Shown here piece by piece: positions 8,202 through 17,714 of a stretch of DNA of 64,000 bases. The notes under the pieces are model-generated. The model was given only the letters and a program-made list of their open reading frames with translations, did no database searches and had not been told where the DNA came from. A program made the position numbers and the translations under genes. Where the stretch lies: assembly GCF_030503675.1 (NCBI RefSeq), contig NZ_CP129964.1, positions 1,550,001 through 1,614,000 of the forward strand, in the 5' to 3' direction. The stretch's first letter is position 1. Each line of letters starts with the position of its first letter. This stretch comes from Lutimonas zeaxanthinifaciens (GTDB taxonomy: Bacteria; Bacteroidota; Bacteroidia; Flavobacteriales; Flavobacteriaceae).

Positions 8202-9521
8202 CTAATTTTCTTCTGCCCTTTCAAGAAGGCTGGGAGGGAGGGCCTTTTTCGTTTTGGCACCAAGCTTTTTAAGGTTTTCAACTCGGGTGATCAGATTGCC
8301 TTTTCCTTCACTTAACTTATTCATGGCAGCCTTATAGCCTTCCTGAGAGGCATTGATCTGTTTTCCAACCTTGATCAGATCCTGTACCAGACCTTCGAAT
8401 TTGTCGTATAAGGCTCCGGCCTGCCTGGCAATCTCCATGACATTCCTCTTTTGATCTTCCTGCTTCCAGATTGAAGCCACAGTGGTTAAGGTTGCCAAAA
8501 GGGTAGAAGTGGACACCATGACCACATTTTTGTCAAGTGCCTGAATATAAAGTTCCTGATCCTCCTGCAGGGCAATCATCAAGGCCGGTTCAATCGGCAC
8601 ATACATGATCACATAATCCGGGCTGTTGATCCCGTAAAGATCCGTGTAATTTTTACTGCCCAGTTCTTTGATATGCTTTTGGATGCTCTGGACATGACTC
8701 TTGAGGCTTGTCTTTTCAGCAATCTCATTTTCTGCATTAAAAAATCGTTCATATCCGGTAAGAGAAACCTTGGAGTCAATGATTAAATGCTTGTTATCCG
8801 GCAGGTTAATGATCAGATCAGGCTTTTTTAAACGAGAATCCTCATCCCGATAGCCATCCTGGGTTGAAAAATGGACATCCTTCTGCAGGCCCGCTTTTTC
8901 CAAGATGGTTTCCAGCTGGAATTCTCCCCAGTCGCCCTGTTTTTTGGAATCTCCTTTTAAGGCCCTGGTAAGGTTGACCGCATCCTTGCTCATTTGCTCG
9001 TTCAATTCCTTTAAACCAAGTATCTGTTGCCGCAGCGCCGACTGTTTTTCAATACTTTCCTTATGGGTGTCCTCAACTTTTTTCTCAAAGGTTTTGATCT
9101 TTTCCTGAAGCGGGTTCAGGATCTGCTCCATATTTTCTTTGTTGCGCTGCGTAAATTTGTTTGATTTCTCTTCCAGGATCTTATTGGCCAGTATTTCAAA
9201 GTCTTTTGAAAATTTCTCCTGCAGTTTTGCAATATCTTCCTGTTGAGCTTCCAGTTTTTCTCCAGCATTTTCAAGGGCGGCATTTTTTTTAACCAGCTCC
9301 ATCTGGACCTGTTGGTTCTCCCTTCTTGAAATTTCAAGTTGTTGTTGCAGCTCATTAATCTCAGTTTCCTTTTCCGATTTTTCCTTGTCCATCAGGGTCA
9401 TCTTACTTTCAAGCGCCGCCGTTGTTTTTTCAAACTTGAGTTTGCTTATGACATAGGTAATAACAACCGCCAGGACAAGGACGATTCCCAAAATGATATA
9501 TAGCATGAAATCTGACATCAA
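8202..9521 (-). CDS. rmuC: DNA recombination protein RmuC
   Basis: 439 residues. One N-terminal membrane helix (about 5-25) is followed by a long coiled coil (about 30-150) and the RmuC nuclease-like domain (about 170-400). The latter shows GDWGEFQLETIL, KPDLIINLPDNKHLIIDSKV and YVIMYVPIEPAL, with the acidic and DSK residues of the PD-(D/E)XK-like fold. RmuC limits recombination at inverted repeats and has been tied to phage restriction; the details are not settled. First of a two-gene leftward unit with the YheT hydrolase. The start has two ATG codons in a row (9521 and 9518). Confidence 0.9.
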   Translation of the reverse strand: MMSDFMLYIILGIVLVLAVVITYVISKLKFEKTTAALESKMTLMDKEKSEKETEINELQQQLEISRRENQQVQMELVKKNAALENAGEKLEAQQEDIAKLQEKFSKDFEILANKILEEKSNKFTQRNKENMEQILNPLQEKIKTFEKKVEDTHKESIEKQSALRQQILGLKELNEQMSKDAVNLTRALKGDSKKQGDWGEFQLETILEKAGLQKDVHFSTQDGYRDEDSRLKKPDLIINLPDNKHLIIDSKVSLTGYERFFNAENEIAEKTSLKSHVQSIQKHIKELGSKNYTDLYGINSPDYVIMYVPIEPALMIALQEDQELYIQALDKNVVMVSTSTLLATLTTVASIWKQEDQKRNVMEIARQAGALYDKFEGLVQDLIKVGKQINASQEGYKAAMNKLSEGKGNLITRVENLKKLGAKTKKALPPSLLERAEEN

Positions 9522-9596
9522 TAATTCTATTTTAAAAAATCAGTATATTGGAATTAATTACGATATTACGAAAAATTTCAACCCAATAGAGCTGAT

Positions 9597-10166
9597 ATGA
9601 AAAGTATTTCAAGGTTTATTCTATTTAAACTTTTTGGATGGAAAATCCTCAATGGTTTTCCCAGAGAACTTGATAAATATATTATCATAGCGGCACCACA
9701 TACTTCCAACTGGGATTTCCCAATCGGCGTTCTGGTCAAGTTTGCCGAGGGTCTTCCTATTAAATTCATCGGAAAACACACCTTGTTTAAACCCCCGTTT
9801 GGTTTTTTTTTCAGGGCACTGGGCGGAACCCCGGTAGACAGGACCAAGAGCAAGAATATGGTCCAGAGCCTTATCGATATCTTTAATTCAGAGGATCATT
9901 TCATTTTTGCCCTTTCTCCTGAGGGAACACGGAAAAAGGTTTCAACCTGGAAGACCGGTTTTTATCACGTTGCCCAAGGGGCCAATATTCCTGTTGTTAT
10001 GGCAACTTTGGATTTTGGAAAAAAACAGGTGCTAATTAATGAGCCTTATACCCTGACCAATGACATGGAAAAGGATTTCTTATATTTTCATGAGTTTTTT
10101 AAAGATGTTCAAGGAAAAATTCCTGAAAACTTCGATCCGGATTTTCATCTGAACCTTAAACGTTAG
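9597..10166 (+). CDS. Lysophospholipid acyltransferase-family protein (PlsC-like)
   Basis: 189 residues. Motif I HTSNWD (His-35, Asp-40) fits the H(X)4D catalytic pair of glycerophosphate acyltransferases; FRALGGTPVDR gives motif II and SPEGTR (107-112) motif III. Members acylate 1-acylglycerol-3-phosphate or other lyso-lipids at the inner membrane. This short version resembles a subgroup common in Bacteroidota whose substrate is not defined, so it is not called plsC. It is divergent from rmuC, and its 3' end overlaps the convergent potassium-channel gene by 11 bases. Confidence 0.85.
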   Translation: MKSISRFILFKLFGWKILNGFPRELDKYIIIAAPHTSNWDFPIGVLVKFAEGLPIKFIGKHTLFKPPFGFFFRALGGTPVDRTKSKNMVQSLIDIFNSEDHFIFALSPEGTRKKVSTWKTGFYHVAQGANIPVVMATLDFGKKQVLINEPYTLTNDMEKDFLYFHEFFKDVQGKIPENFDPDFHLNLKR

Positions 10167-10836
10167 GCTTTTTCTTCTGCATAAATTTTGCAATATTAAT
10201 GGCAATGATGACACTTAAAAAAAGCTGTCCCGAGATGACCATCATCAGAGCAAGCGCCTGAGCTTTTTGAGTGATAGGGATCATGTCTCCATAACCAAGG
10301 GTGGTCATGGTGACAAAGCTGTAATAAATAAACGTGTAAAGGTCAAAAACGATATCGGCAGAATGAGAATAGGAATTTGGATATATATATTCCAGTCCCG
10401 CAGATAAGAAACCTCCAATGAGCCCTATGATCAAATAACCTGTAATTGAAACAAGGATCAGATTTTTTGTATCTCCTTGTAAAGACATCGCCTCTTTAAG
10501 GACAAGGGTAAACGCATGAATGACCATATAAGAGATCCCAAGCTGCCCTATATAGTTTAAAATATCACTTTCTAAAAAAGCATCAATTATGACCAGAATA
10601 AAGGTTATATAACCAATAAATCGGGAGCTTTTTACCTTTCTGATTATCAGATAACAAGCTATGAGGATCATTAAAAAATCAAGTTTGATAAAACTGTCAG
10701 TAAAATTGGGTAATTCAGTAAGAAAAGGAGGTAAAAACACCAATATTATAATGGAAACCAAGAGGAGGTGAATCTTATGGGTATCCGCAAAATGGGTTAT
10801 ATTACTTCTTAACTTATCTATCATAATCTTGACCAC
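10156..10836 (-). CDS. Two-pore-type potassium channel protein (ion_trans_2)
   Basis: 226 residues with about six hydrophobic segments. The last third holds the pore: helix-FVTMTTLGYGDMIPIT-helix, with the K+ selectivity filter TLGYGD at 179-184. There is no C-terminal RCK/TrkA-N domain, so ligand gating is not evident. The role, potassium flux across the inner membrane, is by family. The ATG is 9 bases after the gcvT stop, implying co-transcription with gcvT, though the functional link is unclear. The gene end overlaps the acyltransferase gene on the other strand. Confidence 0.85.
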   Translation of the reverse strand: MVKIMIDKLRSNITHFADTHKIHLLLVSIIILVFLPPFLTELPNFTDSFIKLDFLMILIACYLIIRKVKSSRFIGYITFILVIIDAFLESDILNYIGQLGISYMVIHAFTLVLKEAMSLQGDTKNLILVSITGYLIIGLIGGFLSAGLEYIYPNSYSHSADIVFDLYTFIYYSFVTMTTLGYGDMIPITQKAQALALMMVISGQLFLSVIIAINIAKFMQKKKPNV

Positions 10837-10845
10837 TTGACATAA

Positions 10846-11928
10846 TTACTGCTTATAAAAAGGCAATTTTACTACGGTTGCGGGAAGGGACTTTTTCCTA
10901 ACCTCGATATAAATTTTGCTACCAAATTTGGTGTGTCCCGTGTTGACATACCCCAATCCAATTCCTTTTTTGAGACTTGGACTCATTGTGCCTGAGGTAA
11001 CGGTTCCAATTTTGTTCCCATCTTCATCCAGAATAGTATAACCTTGTCTGGGTATCCCCCTTGCATCCAGTTCGAAGGCCCTCAGACGTCGGGTAACCCC
11101 ATCCTCCTTCTGTTTCAAAAGCCCATCCTTGTTGACAAAATCTTTTGTGAATTTAGTGATCCATCCTAAACCGGCTTCAATAGGAGAAGTTGTGTCATCA
11201 ATATCATTTCCATAAAGGCAATATCCCATTTCGAGCCTTAGCGTATCCCTTGCAGCCAGCCCTATCGGTTTGATGCCAAAGTCCTTACCAGCTTCAAATA
11301 CTTTGTTCCAAACCTGTTCCACTTCATCATTCTTGCAATAAATCTCAAATCCTCCGCTTCCAGTATATCCTGTGGCAGAAATAATCACATGATCGATGCC
11401 TGCAAAGTCTGCCACTTTAAATTTATAAAAAGGTATTTCGGCCAGGTCCACAGATGAAAGGGACTGCATGGCTTCAACGGCTTTGGGCCCCTGAATGGCG
11501 AGTAAAGAGTAGTTGTCAGAAACATTTCTCATTTCCGCATGATTACCGTTATGAGAGGCGATCCAGTTCCAGTCCTTTTCTATATTGGAGGCATTCACCA
11601 CAAGCAGGTAGGTATGCTCTTTAACCCTGTAGATGATCAGGTCATCAACAATTCCACCTTTTTCATTAGGCATACAACTGTATTGGGCATCGCCAATTTC
11701 CAGTTTTGAAGCATCATTGGAGCTGATTCTCTGTATCAGTTCCAGTGCATTTTCTCCTTCAATCAAAAATTCTCCCATATGAGATACATCGAATACTCCG
11801 ACAGAATTTCTAACAGTTTCATGTTCAACGTTAATTCCTTCATATTGAACGGGCATGTTATAACCAGCAAAAGGAACCATTTTCGCTCCAAGTGATTCGT
11901 GAACATGTGTGAGTGCAGTATTTTTCAT
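10846..11928 (-). CDS. gcvT: Glycine cleavage system T protein (aminomethyltransferase)
   Basis: 360 residues, the usual length. It transfers the methylene group from aminomethyl-lipoyl-GcvH to tetrahydrofolate, releasing ammonia. Visible signatures are [15 protein letters not shown], the folate-site region [39 protein letters not shown] and [21 protein letters not shown]. gcvH and gcvP are not in the window, which is common in Flavobacteriia where the gcv genes are scattered. The 120-base divergent region to the peptidase gene was checked for a glycine riboswitch and none is recognisable; a weak TACTTTAG lies upstream. Confidence 0.95.
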   Translation of the reverse strand: MKNTALTHVHESLGAKMVPFAGYNMPVQYEGINVEHETVRNSVGVFDVSHMGEFLIEGENALELIQRISSNDASKLEIGDAQYSCMPNEKGGIVDDLIIYRVKEHTYLLVVNASNIEKDWNWIASHNGNHAEMRNVSDNYSLLAIQGPKAVEAMQSLSSVDLAEIPFYKFKVADFAGIDHVIISATGYTGSGGFEIYCKNDEVEQVWNKVFEAGKDFGIKPIGLAARDTLRLEMGYCLYGNDIDDTTSPIEAGLGWITKFTKDFVNKDGLLKQKEDGVTRRLRAFELDARGIPRQGYTILDEDGNKIGTVTSGTMSPSLKKGIGLGYVNTGHTKFGSKIYIEVRKKSLPATVVKLPFYKQ

Positions 11929-12049
11929 GATGGATTATTTTATGCTAAAGTATAAAATCTGTATGGATTGGATAAAACTTTTTCACCGTAAATACGCTAA
12001 GGTGACTTGAGCAAATTTTTATATCTTTCGACTTCTAAATCTGATCCCC

Positions 12050-13522
12050 ATGAAAACAAAGGTAATTTTAAGTTTTTTTCTTTTCATAATTTTTCAAAGT
12101 TCGCATAGTCAGGAAAATACGCCTACTGATTATATGTCTTCCGATTTTCATAAATCAAGAAGAGAAGCTTTAAGGGCCAGTATGCCCCCAAACAGCGTAG
12201 CGGTGTTTTTTGCAAACCCCATACGAAACCGTTCGAATGATGTAGACTTTATTTATCATCAGGACCCGAATTTTTATTATTTATCAGGTTTAAAAGAACC
12301 TCATTCGGTATTGGTCATCTATTCCGAGGACCAGGTAGAAGACGGAAAAACATTTAATGAGGCTCTTTATGTTTATGAGAGAGGTGCACGATATAAAATT
12401 TATAACGGGCCGGGTGTAGGGGTAAAAGGAGCCATTGAAGATCTTGGATTTACTAATGTTTATCCGGGCAAAGCCTTTATTGAAGATCCCATTGATTTTT
12501 CGAAGTTCGAGAAGGTGATGTTCAGAAAGTTTGAAAATGACGTTCGGCAAAAAGGATGGGAGCAACCTAATCTGTACGCTTTGATAGAGCAGTTCAAAAC
12601 AAGTATCAACAGTATTCCTATGCCTGAAGGAAAAGAACTTGATTCGGATAAGGAATCTGCCCAATCAGTAGTGGATAACAAGACCTTAAGAACCTTGATG
12701 GCAAATTTGAGAGAAGTAAAAACCGATGAAGAATTGAAGCTGATCAAAAAGGCGGTTGAAATTTCCTGTGTGGGCCAGATTGAAGTAATGAAAGCCATGC
12801 ATCCCGGGATGTCTGAAACCGAAACACAGGGTATCCATGAGATGGTGTTTAAAAAATACGGTTCTGAATATGAAGGGTATCCATCCATAGTGGGGGCAGG
12901 AAATAACAGTTGTGTGCTGCATTATATAGACAACAATAAATTAGAGGCCGGCAATGATTTGATATTAATGGACCTGGGCGCCGAATACAGAGGATATACT
13001 GCTGACGTCACCAGAACGATTCCTGCGAGTGGAAAATTTACTGTAGAACAAAAGCTTATATATGATCTCGTTTATGAGGCACAGGAAGCAGGTATGGCAG
13101 CTATGGTCATTGGTAATGATGCCAGAAAAGTAGACGCAGCTGCAAGGGAAGTCGTTTACAAAGGGCTTCTGGAGTTGGGAATTACTGATTCTTTGGCACA
13201 GGGAAGACTGTATTTCCCGCACGGCACTTCACATCATATTGGACTTGATGTTCATGATCTGAATAATCGTGGAGCATTTAAGGAAAACATGATTCTCACG
13301 GTGGAACCAGGAATCTATATTCCGGATGGAAGTCCCTGTGACGAAAAATGGTGGAAAATAGGTGTGAGAATTGAAGACGATGTTTTAATCACGAAAAACG
13401 GACCCGTAAACTATTCGGCTCTTGCGCCGAGAAAATCTGAAGAGATCGAAAAAATGATGGAACAGGAAAGTGTTTTCAATCATTTTCACCTGCCTGATCT
13501 GGACAGCGAAGAGGGTAAATAG
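12050..13522 (+). CDS. Secreted M24B metallopeptidase (Xaa-Pro aminopeptidase family)
   Basis: 490 residues with a signal peptide ending near SHSQ (about 20), so periplasmic or outer-surface. An N-terminal creatinase-like domain precedes the pita-bread catalytic domain. All five metal ligands are present with family spacing: Asp-308 in LMDLGAEY, Asp-319 in TADVTR, His-395 in HGTSHHIG, Glu-419 in TVEPGIY and Glu-442 in RIEDDV. It removes N-terminal residues preceding proline. The export signal marks a Bacteroidota subfamily distinct from cytoplasmic PepP. It ends 2 bases before the convergent M1 peptidase gene. Confidence 0.9.
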   Translation: MKTKVILSFFLFIIFQSSHSQENTPTDYMSSDFHKSRREALRASMPPNSVAVFFANPIRNRSNDVDFIYHQDPNFYYLSGLKEPHSVLVIYSEDQVEDGKTFNEALYVYERGARYKIYNGPGVGVKGAIEDLGFTNVYPGKAFIEDPIDFSKFEKVMFRKFENDVRQKGWEQPNLYALIEQFKTSINSIPMPEGKELDSDKESAQSVVDNKTLRTLMANLREVKTDEELKLIKKAVEISCVGQIEVMKAMHPGMSETETQGIHEMVFKKYGSEYEGYPSIVGAGNNSCVLHYIDNNKLEAGNDLILMDLGAEYRGYTADVTRTIPASGKFTVEQKLIYDLVYEAQEAGMAAMVIGNDARKVDAAAREVVYKGLLELGITDSLAQGRLYFPHGTSHHIGLDVHDLNNRGAFKENMILTVEPGIYIPDGSPCDEKWWKIGVRIEDDVLITKNGPVNYSALAPRKSEEIEKMMEQESVFNHFHLPDLDSEEGK

Positions 13523-13524
13523 GA

Positions 13525-15153
13525 TTATTTAATGTTTTTTTCAAAATCGATATAGAAATTCGGATCCATGCTTACTTTTGAATCTGGATCTGGTAAAACC
13601 TGTTTTTGCCATTCCTTTCCGGGCCTGATCCAGACCTCTTTCTTGTCAATTATCATTTTTACGAGAATGTTGAAATTATCGACCGTATTTTTGAACCTGT
13701 AACTCATTTCTCCATTCTTAATTTTGCACTGTAACAACGGGACCTTGACTGTATTCAGGTATTGATCAAAGAAACCTTCAAGCTCAAGAGAAGTTTTATC
13801 CATGATGTAGTTTTCGAGCTGCTTACTGCTCAGGGTTTGATGGTAAAAGTCCTTATTGATATCTCTCAACAAGGTTCTGAATTTCTCATCATCATCAATG
13901 ACCTGACGTAAGGTATGTATCATGGCTGCCCCTTTAGGGTACATATCACCCGAACCTCTTTGATTGACCTTATAGATTCCGGTTACCGGGCTGTTATTCA
14001 TTATTCGATCCCTGAAGCCGATCAAATATTCATTGCCTGCCTCTGTTCCAAAATGATAATCCAGATACAATACTTCGCTGTAAGTGGTAAAACCTTCATG
14101 GATCCACATATCTGCCACATCATAGTTGGTCAAACTATTGGCAAACCATTCATGGCCCGACTCGTGAATAATAATAAAGTCAAACTTTAGACCCTGACCC
14201 GTAAGACTCAGATCACCACCTAAATAACCGTTTTCATAATTGTTTCCGTACGTGACTGAACTTTGGTGTTCCATCCCCAAATAAGGAGTTTCCACCAGCT
14301 TAAATCCGTCTTCATAAAAGGGGTAAGGGCCAAACCAATGTTCAAAGGCCTGAAGCATCATTGGAACCTGCTTAAATTGTTTTTTTGCTTTTTTCAGATT
14401 GTAGGAAAGTACATAATAATCAAGATCCAGTTCACCCTTTTCACCGGCATAGGTTTCAGAGAAATGTACATAATCTGCGATATTCATGTTGATTCCATAA
14501 CCATTGATAGGATTCACCACTTCCCAAGTAAAACTTTTTGATTTACCTGAATCTTTCTCTTCAATCAGCCTTCCGTTGGCCACAGCAGTTAATGATGAGG
14601 GAACCGTTACTTTAAATCGCACCCCTTTATCAGGTTCATCATAGGGTATATCTTTAGATGGAAACCAAGAGCTGGATCCTATAAGTTGGTTGGCATTGGC
14701 TATAAACGGGTTCTTGTTCTTATCTGTTTTCCATACAAAGCCACCGTCCCATGGGGGATTTGAAGATTCCGGAGGAATGCCTTCAAAAACAACCTCAATT
14801 TTTTCTATACTGCCTTTTTTTTGGGGTTTTGTCAGGTTAACAAAATAAGCTGAATACTCTTTTTTATAGATAAGAAATTCTCCATCCTGAGTGATACTTT
14901 TTATGCGCATCGGATTCTGCAGATCAAGATGCAGAACGCCTTTTTCTTCAAGAACTTTGTAGGTGATGGTATTTTTTCCTAAAATTGATTTTTTCGCAAT
15001 ATCAACGGCCACATCAAGATCATAATGCATCAGGTCCCACCAGGCTCTCTCATCAGTGATGCTGCCGCGCAAGCTGTCTTTTCGGCTAAATTCCTGAGAT
15101 AAAAGGCTAAAGGGGATAAGGATCAAGAGTAGAAAGAAATTCTTTTTCATCAC
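13525..15153 (-). CDS. Exported M1-family metallopeptidase (aminopeptidase N-like)
   Basis: 542 residues: signal peptide, N-terminal beta-sandwich, and thermolysin-like catalytic domain. The zinc site is HESGH (330-334) plus Glu-353 in WIHEGFTTY. The exopeptidase motif, usually GAMEN or GGMEN, reads GMEH (293-296); the Glu that binds the free N-terminus is kept but the Asn is His. The C-terminal helical domain of classical aminopeptidase N is absent, as in many Bacteroidota M1 proteins. Likely role is peptide degradation in the periplasm or at the surface. Two ATG codons (15153, 15150) precede the signal peptide. Confidence 0.9.
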   Translation of the reverse strand: MMKKNFFLLLILIPFSLLSQEFSRKDSLRGSITDERAWWDLMHYDLDVAVDIAKKSILGKNTITYKVLEEKGVLHLDLQNPMRIKSITQDGEFLIYKKEYSAYFVNLTKPQKKGSIEKIEVVFEGIPPESSNPPWDGGFVWKTDKNKNPFIANANQLIGSSSWFPSKDIPYDEPDKGVRFKVTVPSSLTAVANGRLIEEKDSGKSKSFTWEVVNPINGYGINMNIADYVHFSETYAGEKGELDLDYYVLSYNLKKAKKQFKQVPMMLQAFEHWFGPYPFYEDGFKLVETPYLGMEHQSSVTYGNNYENGYLGGDLSLTGQGLKFDFIIIHESGHEWFANSLTNYDVADMWIHEGFTTYSEVLYLDYHFGTEAGNEYLIGFRDRIMNNSPVTGIYKVNQRGSGDMYPKGAAMIHTLRQVIDDDEKFRTLLRDINKDFYHQTLSSKQLENYIMDKTSLELEGFFDQYLNTVKVPLLQCKIKNGEMSYRFKNTVDNFNILVKMIIDKKEVWIRPGKEWQKQVLPDPDSKVSMDPNFYIDFEKNIK

Positions 15154-15198
15154 TTTTTATTTATGAAGTATAAATATAGGAAATTAAATGTCCATGAG

Positions 15199-15230
15199 TT
15201 TGTCAGGGTTTTCCCTTTTAAATAAATTTG
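15199..15230 (+). promoter_or_regulatory. Promoter of the Omp85-like gene (TTTG-N20-TAAATTTG)
   Basis: TTTG at 15199-15202 and TAAATTTG at 15223-15230 are 20 bases apart, a good fit to the Bacteroidota promoter. Only four bases separate the -7 box from the ATG at 15235, so the transcript should start at or next to the start codon. Confidence 0.7.
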
Positions 15231-15234
15231 AGTC

Positions 15235-16395
15235 ATGAAAAAATTGCTGACCCTCACTTTACTTATCTGTATAACTACGTATTCAATTCAGGCTCAGAAT
15301 AATTCAGTTGATGGCACACCGGATGCCAACAAGGATACCGTACAGTCTTCGATTAACAAAGATGGAACTAAAAAGAAGTTTAAGAAGGTCATCATACCCA
15401 CCATAACTTATAATAATAGCTTTGGGGCCATTTTTGGATTTATGGCTTCTGGGTTTTATAAACTCAACGGGGCTGATTCTATTTCTCCGGAGTCGAGTTC
15501 CGCTTTAATCGGAGCATATTCCACCAATGATACCTGGTATTTGGTACAAGCCAATAAGTTCTATTTTAAAGAGGATAAGTTTAGATCAAAACTTATAGGA
15601 GGTCTGGGTTCTGTAAATTTTCAAACCTATTTGGATTGGGGGGATATCATAGGGTCACTACCACCCAATATTATTCCGATTCCTCCACCTGGAGATGGAT
15701 TCTTTATCGATTACAATACACAGTTTCAATTTATATATCTCGATTTTTTGGTCCGAACCTACAAGCGTTTGTATTTAGGAGGAAATCTGGTTTATTCCCA
15801 TTCACTTACTGAATTTGGCTTACCAGGTGACCCCAAGGAAGACCTGGATTTATTTGGTTTCGGATTCTCTTCTGAGTATGACACAAGAGATAATCAGTTT
15901 ATGCCGTTAAATGGCTTCAACGGAAAATTTAACACGATGACCTTTTTGGAAAGTTTGGGAAGCAGTTCAAATTATACCAATATCAATCTCGAATATAACA
16001 AGTATTTCCCACAGGGGGAGCGGAATACAATACTACTCCGCTTATACGGACAGGCGGCCGTTGGGGATGTTCCTTTTGCCGGTCAGAACGTAGTGGGACG
16101 GGATGATCTTCGTGGATATTCAAACGGGAAATACAGAGCGAACCAGGTCTATGATATTCAGTCTGAATACCGTCATTGGTTTGCCAAAAGATGGGGGTAC
16201 GTGGCCTTTGGAGGGGTTGCAACTGCGATAAATGATGCTAGTGACCTGTCATTTGATAACCTCTTGCCTGCCGTAGGAGGGGGAATTAGGTTTCTCGCCA
16301 TTCCAAGCTCGAAGATAAGTGTTGGAATGGATGTAGCGGTCGGAAAAGATGACTGGGGTCTGTATTTCAGAATCGGAGAGGCCTTTACACGCTAA
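15235..16395 (+). CDS. BamA/TamA (Omp85)-family outer-membrane protein without POTRA domains
   Basis: 386 residues with a signal peptide cleaved near IQAQ (21). After a short linker the whole protein is barrel-like, with alternating aromatic strands. The Omp85 signature appears as GRDDLRGYSNGKYRANQ followed by the final strands; it contains the RGY motif of strand-6 loop in the bacterial surface antigen (D15) family. No POTRA repeats precede it, so it is not the essential BamA; it resembles stand-alone surface-antigen barrels whose substrates are unknown. Its promoter lies directly before the ATG. It converges on thrC with 20 bases between stops and no visible terminator. Confidence 0.82.
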   Translation: MKKLLTLTLLICITTYSIQAQNNSVDGTPDANKDTVQSSINKDGTKKKFKKVIIPTITYNNSFGAIFGFMASGFYKLNGADSISPESSSALIGAYSTNDTWYLVQANKFYFKEDKFRSKLIGGLGSVNFQTYLDWGDIIGSLPPNIIPIPPPGDGFFIDYNTQFQFIYLDFLVRTYKRLYLGGNLVYSHSLTEFGLPGDPKEDLDLFGFGFSSEYDTRDNQFMPLNGFNGKFNTMTFLESLGSSSNYTNINLEYNKYFPQGERNTILLRLYGQAAVGDVPFAGQNVVGRDDLRGYSNGKYRANQVYDIQSEYRHWFAKRWGYVAFGGVATAINDASDLSFDNLLPAVGGGIRFLAIPSSKISVGMDVAVGKDDWGLYFRIGEAFTR

Positions 16396-16415
16396 AAGAC
16401 TCCATATTAGCCTGA

Positions 16416-17714
16416 TCAATCTACCTTTAGCAAAAAATCCTTTAATTCAGCATAGGATGATATGAACCGCGCTTCTTTTTTCTTATCCATAACACTTTTT
16501 ATTTGAGGAGGATAGGCTATTTTTTTATTGATGACCGGCTCTACCACGTCCAGGAACTTAACTGGATGGGCAGTTTCAAGAAATATTCCCGTTGCACCGG
16601 GGTTCGATTCCAGGTATTTTTTAAGCCCAAGATAGCCCACAGCGCCATGCGGATCCATAATATATCCTGTTTCCTGATAAACCTTGAGCATGGCAGCCCT
16701 GGTTTCATCATCGGTAAAGGAATAGGAGGAAAGGTTCTCTTTGATCAGCTCAAAGTCATTTTTGTAAATTTCTCTGATGCGAATAAAGTTGCTTGGATCG
16801 CCAACATCCATGGCATTGGAAATCGTTGCTACAGAGCGTAGCGGGATATATTCTCCCTTTGCCATAAAATTCGGAACCACTCTGTTGGCATTGGTTGAGG
16901 CAATGAATTGTGAAACAGGTAGGCCAAGCTGTTGTGCCATAATACCGGCACAGATGTTGCCAAAATTTCCGCTGGGTGTTGAAAACACGAGTGGTTTCGA
17001 TCTGTCTTTTAGCTGTTTGTAGGCAAATGCAAAATAAAACATCTGAGGCAGCCATCTGGCGACATTTATCGAGTTGGCCGAGGTCAATTGAATTTCATCA
17101 GTTATCTCCTTGTCAAGAAAGGCCTCTTTAACCAGAGCCTGACAATCGTCAAATGTTCCGTCTACTTCAAGAGCTTTTATGTTCTGACCCAGGGTTGTGA
17201 GCTGTTTCTCCTGAACTTCACTAACTTTACCGCTGGGGTAAAGAATAACCACATTGACTCCCTTTACACCAAGAAAGCCACTTGCCACGGCTCCTCCGGT
17301 ATCACCAGAGGTGGCCACAAGCACCGTAACCTCGTTGGATTGCTCTTTATTAAAGTAAGAAAGACATCTTGCCATAAACCTGCCTCCAACATCCTTAAAG
17401 GCCATGGTGGGGCCGTGGAATAGTTCAAGGCTGAATATATTTTCTTCTACTTTTTCCAAGGGGAAATCGAAGCAAAGAGTATCCTCAATGATATTTTTCA
17501 GGTCAGCCTCCGGAATTTCTCCGTCTATAAACGGATTGATCATCTCAAAAGCAAGTTCATTAGGCGCGTATTGATCGATGTTTTTAAAAACCTCATTAAG
17601 TCTGGCAGGTATGATTTCAGGAAAATACAAGCCCTTGTCCGGGGCAATTCCTTTTATCACAGCTTCTTTAAATCCTACTTTTGGGGCCTTACCATGTAAA
17701 CTGAAAAATTGCAT
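16416..17714 (-). CDS. thrC: Threonine synthase
   Basis: 432 residues. PLP enzyme converting O-phosphohomoserine to threonine, the last step of the pathway. The PLP lysine is Lys-107 in MAFKDVGGRF, and the phosphate-binding segment ATSGDTGGAVASGF and the SANSINVARWLPQ region are typical. Its ATG overlaps the thrB stop by one base (TAATG), pointing to translational coupling. It is the last gene of thrA-thrB-thrC. Confidence 0.96.
   Translation of the reverse strand: MQFFSLHGKAPKVGFKEAVIKGIAPDKGLYFPEIIPARLNEVFKNIDQYAPNELAFEMINPFIDGEIPEADLKNIIEDTLCFDFPLEKVEENIFSLELFHGPTMAFKDVGGRFMARCLSYFNKEQSNEVTVLVATSGDTGGAVASGFLGVKGVNVVILYPSGKVSEVQEKQLTTLGQNIKALEVDGTFDDCQALVKEAFLDKEITDEIQLTSANSINVARWLPQMFYFAFAYKQLKDRSKPLVFSTPSGNFGNICAGIMAQQLGLPVSQFIASTNANRVVPNFMAKGEYIPLRSVATISNAMDVGDPSNFIRIREIYKNDFELIKENLSSYSFTDDETRAAMLKVYQETGYIMDPHGAVGYLGLKKYLESNPGATGIFLETAHPVKFLDVVEPVINKKIAYPPQIKSVMDKKKEARFISSYAELKDFLLKVD

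Noticed and set aside
11929-12049. Glycine riboswitch before gcvT
   Set aside because: No conserved riboswitch core or paired helices could be recognised in the 121 bases.
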